Assembly (NCBI GenBank): GCA_964626015.1
Contig: CAZVCC010000006.1
Location: 36,752 to 100,751, forward strand
Source of the DNA: CAIKZJ01 sp964626015
GTDB taxonomy: Bacteria > Bacteroidota > Ignavibacteria > Tepidaquicellales > Tepidaquicellaceae
Reading direction: 5' to 3'
Length of the DNA stretch: 64,000 nt
A program made the translations under genes and the position numbers. The number at the start of each line of letters is the position of its first letter. Position 1 is the stretch's first letter. Below are positions 51,047 to 59,138 of the stretch, in pieces. Below the pieces are notes generated by a model. That model worked only from the letters and a program-made list of their open reading frames with translations, did no database searches and was not told the DNA's origin.

Positions 51047-51955
51047 ATGAAGAAATTAATTTTTACTATTTTAGTTCTGGCAATTTTACCGTTGTCTTCA
51101 TTATTATCACAGCCTGCATATTACACTGAAGGTTTTGAAACTACTGATACCGGCTCAGTACCCGCAGACTGGTTCGTGAAATTCAATGGCGGTCCGCTGG
51201 ATGAGACCTCAAACTGGATGGTAAGGGATTCAGGTGCTGCTATGCCAGGTCTTGCTTCTGCTACTGTCAAAGCATATCAGAGTGCTAAATCCGTTGGCGT
51301 TTCCTGGTGGATGTCGGATAGCGTAACCGCAATAGCAGACGCATGGCTTATTACAAAAAAGTTTGCTTCATTACCTGTAGATGCTATTTTCACTTTCTGG
51401 GGTTCAGGCGGTTCAACAACTTATTCAGACAGTATTCAGATTCTCATAAGCCCAAACGGTGATACTGCTCTTTCAAGCTTTCAGGTGCTACAATCCATTC
51501 ATTGGCCCCCAGGGTCAGTTTATGGCAGTTGGTCTCAAACAATCATTGATTTAAGCAGCTATTTCCAAACAACACCAAGATTTGCTTTCAGATATTTCAT
51601 GGATTGCACTTCGATGGGCTTCGCTGTTTATATCGATCAGGTCCAGATGCTTGGTACAGTGGGTATTACACAGATTGGAAACAATCTTCCAAAGAAGTTC
51701 GCACTAAGTCAGAATTTCCCGAATCCGTTTAACCCGACAACAAAGATTAAATTTGATGTTCCGAGAAACGGAAACGTACTGCTGGAAGTTTACAACAATC
51801 TTGGACAGGTCGTAAAGACTTTGCATAACGGCTATACAAATGCAGGTTATTACGAAACAAACTTTGACGGAAGCGGACTCACAAGCGGTATCTACTATTA
51901 CAAAATGACATCGCAGGATTTTGTTCAAACAAAGAAAATGATTCTTGTGAAATAA
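51047..51955 (+). CDS. Secreted choice-of-anchor J (adhesin-type) protein with T9SS sorting domain
   Basis: A 302-residue exported protein. The signal peptide is MKKLIFTILVLAILPLSSLLS. One beta-jelly-roll domain of the choice-of-anchor J (cleaved adhesin) type follows: YTEGFETTDTGSVPADWF, DAWLITKKFASLPVDAIFTFW, then FAFRYFMDCTSMGFAVYIDQVQM near residue 200. Such domains are found in secreted peptidases and adhesins and may bind carbohydrate. The last 80 residues are a T9SS sorting domain (NFPNPFNPTTKIKF ... SGIYYYKMTSQDF ... MILVK). No catalytic domain is present. A strong terminator follows. The role is unknown; surface attachment is plausible. Confidence 0.85.
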   Translation: MKKLIFTILVLAILPLSSLLSQPAYYTEGFETTDTGSVPADWFVKFNGGPLDETSNWMVRDSGAAMPGLASATVKAYQSAKSVGVSWWMSDSVTAIADAWLITKKFASLPVDAIFTFWGSGGSTTYSDSIQILISPNGDTALSSFQVLQSIHWPPGSVYGSWSQTIIDLSSYFQTTPRFAFRYFMDCTSMGFAVYIDQVQMLGTVGITQIGNNLPKKFALSQNFPNPFNPTTKIKFDVPRNGNVLLEVYNNLGQVVKTLHNGYTNAGYYETNFDGSGLTSGIYYYKMTSQDFVQTKKMILVK

Positions 51956-51977
51956 TATTTCACATTTTCTATTCGTC

Positions 51978-52009
51978 AACCCGCCCCGATTCATCGGGGC
52001 GGGTTTTTT
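51978..52009 (+). terminator. Rho-independent terminator
   Basis: A perfect 12-bp stem (aacccgccccga / tcggggcgggtt) with a TTCA loop and a T run, 22 bases after the adhesin-like gene. Confidence 0.95.
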
Positions 52010-52122
52010 ATTTTAATAAGAATCAGTATTAATTAAGTTTATTAATGTTGTATTGCGTTCTATCATTGGAATCATTAACAATCAGTTCATATCAGTGTGC
52101 GTTCTTATCTCCCTCAAATCAA

Positions 52123-52152
52123 AAAGGGCGGAAACTTTCGCTCCCGCCCTTT
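52123..52152. terminator. Terminator-like hairpin for the minus-strand remnant
   Basis: A 9-bp stem (aaagggcgg / ccgcccttt) with a 12-base loop and A/T-rich sides. Read on the minus strand it lies just after the stop of the 52179-52409 frame. Confidence 0.75.
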
Positions 52153-52178
52153 ACTATTTGCTTTATTACCTTCTAAGC

Positions 52179-52409
52179 CTATGCAGGTGAATTGTACGTC
52201 TCCGTAATCAACTCCTTGTAATCCTTTTGCAGCAGTGCATTCTTCACGTCTTTCGTAATAGTTGCGCATTTGTTCAGCACCATATAAACATTATCCACAT
52301 AAAGCCTTATCTCGTCAAAGTCCATCGTTTGCGGCTTCTGGCTTATTGCCTCAAAAAGTTCAAGCTGTAAATTTTTATATAATTCTACTAAATAATTGGA
52401 TTTTAATAA
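52179..52409 (-). pseudogene. Probable remnant of a small helical protein, 5' end lost at the duplication edge
   Basis: On the minus strand a frame is open from 52409 to the TAG at 52179 and encodes about 76 residues, including LYKNLQLELFEAISQKPQTM, DEIRLYVDNVYMVLNKC and KDVKNALLQKDYKELITETY. It reads like an amphipathic helical protein. There is no ATG until 52325, which would leave only 48 residues, and the 5' part runs into the start of the duplicated segment (52379). It is followed by its own hairpin terminator. The simplest view is the C-terminal end of a gene cut by the tandem duplication, though a short 48-residue gene is possible. No family was recognised. Confidence 0.45.
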
Positions 52410-52481
52410 TCATGAATTATAAGTAAATAGCATTACCTAACAGTAATGTATATTTTATTTAACTTCAAAATATATAATATT

Positions 52482-53819
52482 ATGAAAGTTTTATTTTACC
52501 TCAAAAGTTTAAAAGTAACAATACTATCTTCGTTATTATTGCTGCTTTTTGCCGTCTCCTCTTATTCGCAGTCTGGGTGGTTTTCGCAGCCGCTGCCCGT
52601 ATCGGGTGAAGTGTGGGATTTAAAGTTCTTTGACAGCAACACTGGATTAATATCTATGATTCAAACTACAACAATTTTAAGAACAACAAATGGCGGTTAT
52701 AATTGGAACGTGGTATTATCAAACCAATCCGGAGGAGATTTCGACTTTATTAACAACAATATTGTTTATGCCAGATCCGGGACGGCTGGCGGATATGGTA
52801 TGATTCTAAGATCAGATAACCGTGGTGCTACATGGGATAGCATTCTAATACCAGGTGCAATAACAATAAATGGAATCTCGTTTATAAATCGAGATACAGG
52901 CTGGGTGGGCGGTTCTGTAGAAGGAGAACCATTTCTCTGGAAGACTACAAACGCGGGTATAAGCTGGACAGTTAATTCAACAGTAACAGGACGCGGAAAA
53001 GTGTTTTTCCTGAAATACAAAGTAAACGGAGAGTATATCGGCTGGTCACAGGACCCGCCTAATATGTACAAAACAACAAACAGCGGCAACACGTGGTTTC
53101 AGATAATGAATATAGCCGCAGCCTCGCAAATATATTTTATTGATGAAAACACAGGCTGGGCGGCTACCGGCGATAATGTCAGAAAGACTACTAACGGTGG
53201 AATTAATTGGACTCAACATTTTTTGCCGACAGATAACGGGATTACAATCAATCAAATTAAAATGTTTAAAAGAATTAACACTGATACTATTTTTGGAGAT
53301 TATGCAATCAGGTATTTAGGAAATAGTAGATACAGTGGAATAATATGGGTATCAACAAATGGTGGTGTTAATTGGGGTTTCCAGCAACCAGATACAAGTA
53401 TTGGTCATAGATTTTTGGGAATAGATTTCGCAAGCAAAGACACTGGCTGGAGCAGCTGGATTCGCACAAATGACGGAGGAGGACCATTAATCATCACGGG
53501 AATAAACAATCAAATAACAACAAAACCGGAGATTTTCATTCTTGAACAGAACTACCCTAACCCGTTTAACTCTTCAACAAGAATAATTTTTTCTGTATCC
53601 AGACCTTCTTATATCACATTGACTGTTTACAATATTTCAGGGAAAGAAGTAATAAAGATATATAATAATGAGTTCTTTACGGCTGGTAATTATTTTGCAG
53701 GAATAGATATAGGTAAAATGGGCTTATCCTCGGGTGTGTACATTTACAGAATGACGGCGGCTGATTTGCAGTCAAACAATATTTATACGGAATCAAAAAA
53801 ACTTGTTTATTTAAAATAA
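52482..53819 (+). CDS. YCF48/BNR-type beta-propeller protein with T9SS sorting domain, copy 1
   Basis: A 445-residue exported protein. The ATG at 52482 is preferred because it gives a proper signal peptide (LKVTILSSLLLLLFAVSSYS); the ATG at 52446 adds 12 residues before it. The body consists of Asp-box/BNR-like repeats with T-T-N-x-G-x-x-W cores (TTNGGYNW, RGATWDS, TTNAGISW, TTNSGNTW, TTNGGINW, STNGGVNW), typical of YCF48-like and sortilin-like propellers. The C-terminus is a T9SS sorting domain (NYPNPFNSSTRIIF ... SGVYIYRMTAADL). Its ligand is unknown. It precedes the large secreted protein by 13 bases. The paralogue at 57785 shares the ends and the block RGKVFFLKYKVNGEYIGW but differs in between. 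Confidence 0.88.
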   Translation: MKVLFYLKSLKVTILSSLLLLLFAVSSYSQSGWFSQPLPVSGEVWDLKFFDSNTGLISMIQTTTILRTTNGGYNWNVVLSNQSGGDFDFINNNIVYARSGTAGGYGMILRSDNRGATWDSILIPGAITINGISFINRDTGWVGGSVEGEPFLWKTTNAGISWTVNSTVTGRGKVFFLKYKVNGEYIGWSQDPPNMYKTTNSGNTWFQIMNIAAASQIYFIDENTGWAATGDNVRKTTNGGINWTQHFLPTDNGITINQIKMFKRINTDTIFGDYAIRYLGNSRYSGIIWVSTNGGVNWGFQQPDTSIGHRFLGIDFASKDTGWSSWIRTNDGGGPLIITGINNQITTKPEIFILEQNYPNPFNSSTRIIFSVSRPSYITLTVYNISGKEVIKIYNNEFFTAGNYFAGIDIGKMGLSSGVYIYRMTAADLQSNNIYTESKKLVYLK

Positions 53820-53832
53820 AACAATTAATAAC

Positions 53833-56800
53833 ATGAAAAATTTTAAATACGTATCAGCACTGCTGATAACGATGTCGCTTGTGTTCTTCTCTCTTTCGGA
53901 AACAATATCACAAAGCAGTAATATGAAAGACAGGTTTTTTATAGGTCCTATGAACTTTTATTTTCTTGAGAGTTTAAGGACTCAAAACCATTTAAGCTGG
54001 TACAGCCAGCTTTCATACAATGCAATGCAGAATTATTGCGGTCATTTCGATTTCTTACCGGCTAACTGGGGGAATCAAAAAGACGGCGGGTTTTTTGAAG
54101 ATACCTCCGAATATGCAGGTTATATAAGAGCAGTTATTAATCAGTGGCATGACTCTGCACAAACAAACTCATTGATACTTGAAAGAGAAAAGATACTCAG
54201 GGCAGCATACGGGCAACGCTCGACTTATCAGGCAGAGGGAGTTGGAACTTGGGCAGGACAATTTCCCGCATACGGCTATGCATATTCAGATTTTGATGCA
54301 GGGCACGATACAACAGAATACTGGATGGGAGAGACTGTAACAAGAAAACTGTGCCGTGCAGGAATAGATTCGCCGGGATTCATGGTTAAGGAATTGGTTG
54401 ATAACTGCGAGCAGACGAATAATATGGATACAACGAATAGTAATTCAAGCGGTCTTCACGAGAGATTATTTTCTGATTTAAAGCAGTCTAACTATAATCA
54501 CAGATGGTACATTAAACCGAGAATGAGGATAGATTCCCTCTATGCAAAAGCAAACCCTGATACTGCTGTTGTTATGGTTTATGTATTGGATTTTAATGGT
54601 ACAGTTTTCGATTCAACCCTAATAAAATGTAAATACTTTTTAGATTTAACTAATCCATTAAATCCTAAATACAACGGTTGTTATATAGAAAACTATTACA
54701 ATCTTCCACATGATACGACACTATCGGTCAGCGCACGTATCCTGGCAAACGGCAAAGAAAACCAGCCCGACATAGAAAGTAAGGTTGACTATCAAATCAA
54801 ATGGCTTGGCAAGGTTGATGTCTGGCTTGATTACGTAAGGGTTGATGATTCCTGGGCTCATTCATTATTTACTGAAACCTATGAATCGGAAGGTTTACCC
54901 AATAACAATAATCCCTGGAAATTCCACAGAGCCATTCATGATGAAGTCACTGCTTTCAAAAACATACCCGGGCTTGCATATTTCTGGGTTGATGAATGCG
55001 GGTTTAATAATATCCCCTGTATTGCGGAAGTTAACAAACTTGTAAAACAATACAGCGGGGATACTTTATCTATAACATTCATTGCAGACCCAATCGCGTA
55101 TGTCGGGAACGGAGGATTAAGATATAAAGGAAGCGATAGTATCCCTGACGACTGGACTGTTAACTGGTATAAAACTTACGAGGAGCTATTCAAAGAGGGC
55201 GCGATATCAAATCAGGTTATCGGACAGTTCTTTCCTCAGCACTGGTACATATTGTACCCGCACAATCTGGACTTGGACGATTCACCCGATAATGAATCCG
55301 GAGCAAAGAGACATTTTACTAAAACTAATTATGCAGACTACTACGGAGAGATATCAATTACTTCATGGAAAGGATATATGACGTATTTAAACAAAATGAC
55401 AAAACTAATGAGGTTTGTATCCGATTCTGCAAAACAGCGGGGTTTAACGTTCGGAGCAATAATGCAGATAAACAGCGATGAGGGGAGGTTAAAGGGGGAT
55501 AAACCAGGCTGGGGGTTAAGAGAACCTACAAACGAAGAGATTTCGGTGAATAATTTTCTTCCAATGTGTTACGGGGCAAAACAAATATTCCAATTTTCAT
55601 ATACTACAACCAATCAAGGTTCGGATAATAACGGAACGTATTACAACAGAGGTTTAACAACTCCAAACCCTAATTTTAGTAATAAAAGGATTCTTAACTA
55701 TTATGGACAGCAGAAATGGCAGTACGTAAAAGAATTAAATGAAAGAATGAAAAATATAGGAAACATCTTATATCCTCCGGAGGACACGAATCACCATCTT
55801 AAATATGACAAAACAGTTACGGTAAATACATATAACTATACTTGCTCGGGCTGCAATTTGCCGTATTCCTATATATCGGATATTAAAAGCATTCATAGAA
55901 ATGCTTCATATAATTTTGACGAAGAACCCTCCTGTATAAATTGCGACCCAGCAGAAAAAAGATATTGGGAAATTGGTTTTTTCAATAATCCCTCAAATTC
56001 CAATGATAAGTGTAAATATTTTTTTGCTTTAAACAAGAGAACCTATCCTGAAATAAGCAGTGACGGTGATTTAAGACATTTAAAAGTAAAATTCAATACA
56101 TCATCCTTACAGGGGTATAATAACTGGGTATTAAAAGATGCGGTTAAAGACTCTGTGCTTTCTGTATTTAATAAAGAAACAAACGATTACATTTCTGCAA
56201 GTATTTTCCAACCAGGAGAAGGTAAACTTCTAAAAATAGCTCCCGTAATGCAGGAAGGAGGAACGTTCGTTTGCAATGAATACGTCTCTTCAAGTGCGGG
56301 AAGTTTTGTGTGCAAAGATATTGTTACTAATAACGGATACGAGCTTGAAATCGAAAAAGGTGTAACGATTAATTTTACAGATACCGCGGGAATAGAATTC
56401 TCACACAGCAGGTTCAAAAGCGGTGTATCAGGAACCGGCAACAATCCTGTAATACTAAAAGGAACCGGCAGCGGGCAATGGAGCGGAATAAACCTTTCGG
56501 AATGCGTGTTGGTTGACGTAGAATACACAACATTTCAGGATATTAAGTATTCAGAATCCGAAAACTCTCAAAATACTGCTATAAATTTAAATAATTGCGC
56601 AAATTGTTACATAGCAAACTCAACGTTTTATTTAACAACACCGTCTTCGGGTGTATATGCACTATATACAGAAATAAGCGAAGAAGAAAGCGAAGAAATA
56701 TGCAATATAATTGCATATAACACATTTGAAGTGGATTGCGAATACTCACCCACACCCGTAAACATAATAGCCGTAAGCTCGTCTGAAATCCCTCTTCTTC

Positions 56801-57405
56801 TGCAAAGCAACTATATAGAAAACAAGCAGAAAACGGGAGGAGTAGGGATTACAATTTCTAACATTACAGGAGGAGCAATAAAGAGCTGCGAAATCAATGA
56901 TTTCTCAACAGGAATAAATTCCATGTCCTCAGCACTGGATATATCGGGAAATACAATATTAAGCGAACTAAATAACTCAATAGGGATACAGGAATCAGCA
57001 GAAAGCAGTTTAAATCTTGGAATGGTTAATAACGTAAGCACGGGCGGTGATAACATATTTTCAAATACAGGAACGGAAGTAAACAATATTCTTACAGATT
57101 ATTCAACTTTTAACATAAACGAAGGATATAATACATTTAACGTTTATCAATCAAGCAGCAATTGCCATTTACGGGGTGTTTTCCCCGGCTCGGGTAATTA
57201 TCAGATTGACGCACTTTACAACTGTTTTCAGGTAGATGAAACAAACACAAACCAGATTGATACGGTTATCTGGAGTGAAACATCATACCCTGTTGAGTTT
57301 ATATTCAAACCATACAGCTGCGAACTGCAAAACAGAGAAAATTTCATAGTCCTTCAAACAAGCGAAGAATTTGATTACAGAGATACGCACAGCTGTCCAA
57401 AATAA
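53833..57405 (+). CDS. Large secreted protein of unknown function with beta-helix C-terminus, copy 1, no sorting tail
   Basis: A 1190-residue exported protein with signal peptide (ALLITMSLVFFSLSETISQ). Residues about 30-700 have no recognised family; segments such as VDVWLDYVRVDDSWAH, GLAYFWVDECGFNNIP and MCYGAKQIFQFSY suggest a TIM-barrel, glycosidase-like enzyme domain, but this is only an impression. A Cys-rich region follows: CSGC at 671-674 and CINC at 701-704. From about residue 800 the sequence looks like a right-handed parallel beta-helix (runs of short strands with Asn turns). It ends in DTHSCPK, without the T9SS tail that copy 2 has, so secretion or anchoring may differ. The first 340 residues are identical to copy 2. 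Confidence 0.85.
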   Translation: MKNFKYVSALLITMSLVFFSLSETISQSSNMKDRFFIGPMNFYFLESLRTQNHLSWYSQLSYNAMQNYCGHFDFLPANWGNQKDGGFFEDTSEYAGYIRAVINQWHDSAQTNSLILEREKILRAAYGQRSTYQAEGVGTWAGQFPAYGYAYSDFDAGHDTTEYWMGETVTRKLCRAGIDSPGFMVKELVDNCEQTNNMDTTNSNSSGLHERLFSDLKQSNYNHRWYIKPRMRIDSLYAKANPDTAVVMVYVLDFNGTVFDSTLIKCKYFLDLTNPLNPKYNGCYIENYYNLPHDTTLSVSARILANGKENQPDIESKVDYQIKWLGKVDVWLDYVRVDDSWAHSLFTETYESEGLPNNNNPWKFHRAIHDEVTAFKNIPGLAYFWVDECGFNNIPCIAEVNKLVKQYSGDTLSITFIADPIAYVGNGGLRYKGSDSIPDDWTVNWYKTYEELFKEGAISNQVIGQFFPQHWYILYPHNLDLDDSPDNESGAKRHFTKTNYADYYGEISITSWKGYMTYLNKMTKLMRFVSDSAKQRGLTFGAIMQINSDEGRLKGDKPGWGLREPTNEEISVNNFLPMCYGAKQIFQFSYTTTNQGSDNNGTYYNRGLTTPNPNFSNKRILNYYGQQKWQYVKELNERMKNIGNILYPPEDTNHHLKYDKTVTVNTYNYTCSGCNLPYSYISDIKSIHRNASYNFDEEPSCINCDPAEKRYWEIGFFNNPSNSNDKCKYFFALNKRTYPEISSDGDLRHLKVKFNTSSLQGYNNWVLKDAVKDSVLSVFNKETNDYISASIFQPGEGKLLKIAPVMQEGGTFVCNEYVSSSAGSFVCKDIVTNNGYELEIEKGVTINFTDTAGIEFSHSRFKSGVSGTGNNPVILKGTGSGQWSGINLSECVLVDVEYTTFQDIKYSESENSQNTAINLNNCANCYIANSTFYLTTPSSGVYALYTEISEEESEEICNIIAYNTFEVDCEYSPTPVNIIAVSSSEIPLLLQSNYIENKQKTGGVGITISNITGGAIKSCEINDFSTGINSMSSALDISGNTILSELNNSIGIQESAESSLNLGMVNNVSTGGDNIFSNTGTEVNNILTDYSTFNINEGYNTFNVYQSSSNCHLRGVFPGSGNYQIDALYNCFQVDETNTNQIDTVIWSETSYPVEFIFKPYSCELQNRENFIVLQTSEEFDYRDTHSCPK

Positions 57406-57784
57406 ATTTGGAACACGAATAAAAGTTCATTTTAAGCCTATTTTGAATAGATTTTGTGCTTATTTCTCCATTTTCTAAAATAACCCTCTTTGTGTAGATA
57501 TTTTAAGTGTTTTCTACAGTCCCAAATAAATTTAATACACATTGGATGTGAAATGTGATTAAATACTATCTTTATATAGTGTTATTAACGGTTTATAAAA
57601 TCAAATCGATTATAATATTGCATTCTGCAATCCAAAATATTTTCTCTATAATGTTATTTTGGACAGATGTAAATTTTTTAGATAATTCTACTAAATAATT
57701 GGATTTTAATAATCATGAATTATAAGTAAATAGCATTACCTAACAGTAATGTATATTTTATTTAACTTCAAAATATATAATATT
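57406..57784. other. AT-rich spacer between the two cassette copies
   Basis: 379 bases. The first 276 bases are unique AT-rich sequence with no gene or clear terminator. From 57682 on it repeats the promoter-containing upstream region of copy 1 (52379-52481) with no visible difference, so both cassettes probably have the same promoter. Confidence 0.8.
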
Positions 57785-59125
57785 ATGAAAGTTTTATTTT
57801 ACCTCAAAAGTTTAAAAGTAACAATACTATCTTCGTTATTATTGCTGCTTTTTGCCGTCTCCTCTTATTCGCAGTCTGGGTGGTTTTCGCAGCCGCTGCC
57901 CGTGAACGGAGAGGTGCAGGATTTGAAGTTTTTTGATGCGAATACGGGATTGATAGCAATGTGGCAGCCAAATCTGATTTTAAAGACAACAAATGGAGGA
58001 TATAACTGGGATATTGTTTACTCTACAGGGAGACCTGCATTTGAATTATGTATGATTGATAGTTTTGCTGTTTATGTTAATTCATCAACTACAAGCGAAT
58101 ACGGTATGCTTCTCCGTTCCTATGATCGCGGTGCCACCTGGGACAGTTTGCCGATTGCTAATTCATGGTCAGCAAACGGTCTTTCATTTGTAAACCGTGA
58201 TACCGGCTGGGTTAGTGGCACGGCAGGTGGAGAACCCTTTCTCTGGAAGACTACAAACGGAGGCTTAACCTGGACAGTTAATTCATCAGTAACAGGACGC
58301 GGAAAAGTTTTCTTTCTGAAATACAAAGTAAACGGAGAGTATATCGGCTGGTCACAGGACCCGCCTAATATGTACAAAACAACAAACAGCGGTAACTCAT
58401 GGTTTCAAATAATGAATATAGCCGCTGCGTCGCAAATATATTTCATTGATGAAAAAACGGGTTGGGCTGCAACCGGCGATAATGTCAGAAAGACTACTAA
58501 CGGAGGTTTAAACTGGACTCAGCATTTTTTGCCGACCGGTTTCAATATTTCTATGAGGACATTGCAAAATTTTAAACATTTGAACAAGGATACAATATAT
58601 GGTGATAGAGCGTACAGGAATTTTGGGACAGTTGACAGGGGTATAATATGGATGTCAACTAATGGTGGTGTGAATTGGAATTTTCAACAACCTGATACGA
58701 GCATACGAAGATTAAAATTTTATGGAATTGATTTTGCAAACAAAGATACAGGATTTAGTGATTGGATACGCACAAACGACGGGGGAGGACCATTAATCAT
58801 TACAGGAATAAACAATCAATTAACAACAAAACCGGAGATTTTTATTCTTGAACAAAACTACCCGAACCCGTTTAACTCTTCGACAAGAATAAACTTCTCA
58901 GTATCCAGACCTTCATACATTACATTTACTGTTTACGATATTTCAGGAAAAGAAGTATTAAAGATATATAATAATGAGTTCTTTACGGCAGGCAATTATT
59001 TCGCAGGAATAGATATAGGAAGGATGGGTCTCTCATCAGGGGTTTACATTTACAGAATGACGGCGGCTGATTTGCAGTCAAACAATATTTATACGGAATC
59101 AAAAAAACTTGTTTATTTAAAATAA
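57785..59125 (+). CDS. YCF48/BNR-type beta-propeller protein with T9SS sorting domain, copy 2
   Basis: A 446-residue paralogue of the gene at 52482. The signal peptide region is identical. The propeller blades show the same Asp-box cores (TTNGGYNWD, RGATWDS, TTNGGLTW, TTNSGNSW, TTNGGLNW, STNGGVNW), but residues between them differ, especially blade 2 (AFELCMIDSFAVYVNSSTTS against the copy 1 sequence) and the blade before the last. The sorting domain (NYPNPFNSSTRINF ... RMTAADL) is nearly identical. The start at 57785 is chosen as for copy 1. Like copy 1, it is followed after 13 bases by the large secreted protein, so each propeller has its own large partner. Confidence 0.88.
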   Translation: MKVLFYLKSLKVTILSSLLLLLFAVSSYSQSGWFSQPLPVNGEVQDLKFFDANTGLIAMWQPNLILKTTNGGYNWDIVYSTGRPAFELCMIDSFAVYVNSSTTSEYGMLLRSYDRGATWDSLPIANSWSANGLSFVNRDTGWVSGTAGGEPFLWKTTNGGLTWTVNSSVTGRGKVFFLKYKVNGEYIGWSQDPPNMYKTTNSGNSWFQIMNIAAASQIYFIDEKTGWAATGDNVRKTTNGGLNWTQHFLPTGFNISMRTLQNFKHLNKDTIYGDRAYRNFGTVDRGIIWMSTNGGVNWNFQQPDTSIRRLKFYGIDFANKDTGFSDWIRTNDGGGPLIITGINNQLTTKPEIFILEQNYPNPFNSSTRINFSVSRPSYITFTVYDISGKEVLKIYNNEFFTAGNYFAGIDIGRMGLSSGVYIYRMTAADLQSNNIYTESKKLVYLK

Positions 59126-59138
59126 AACAATTAATAAC

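Larger units (their letters stand above)
52379..57405 (+). repeat. Tandem duplication, copy 1 of a two-gene cassette
   Basis: Homologous to 57682-63803 in the same orientation, offset 5303 bases at the left edge. The left edge is sharp: from 52379 both copies share ATAATTCTACTAAATAATTG onward, while before it only a short TGTAAATTTTT is shared. This copy ends earlier because the large gene lacks the last part. Confidence 0.92.
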
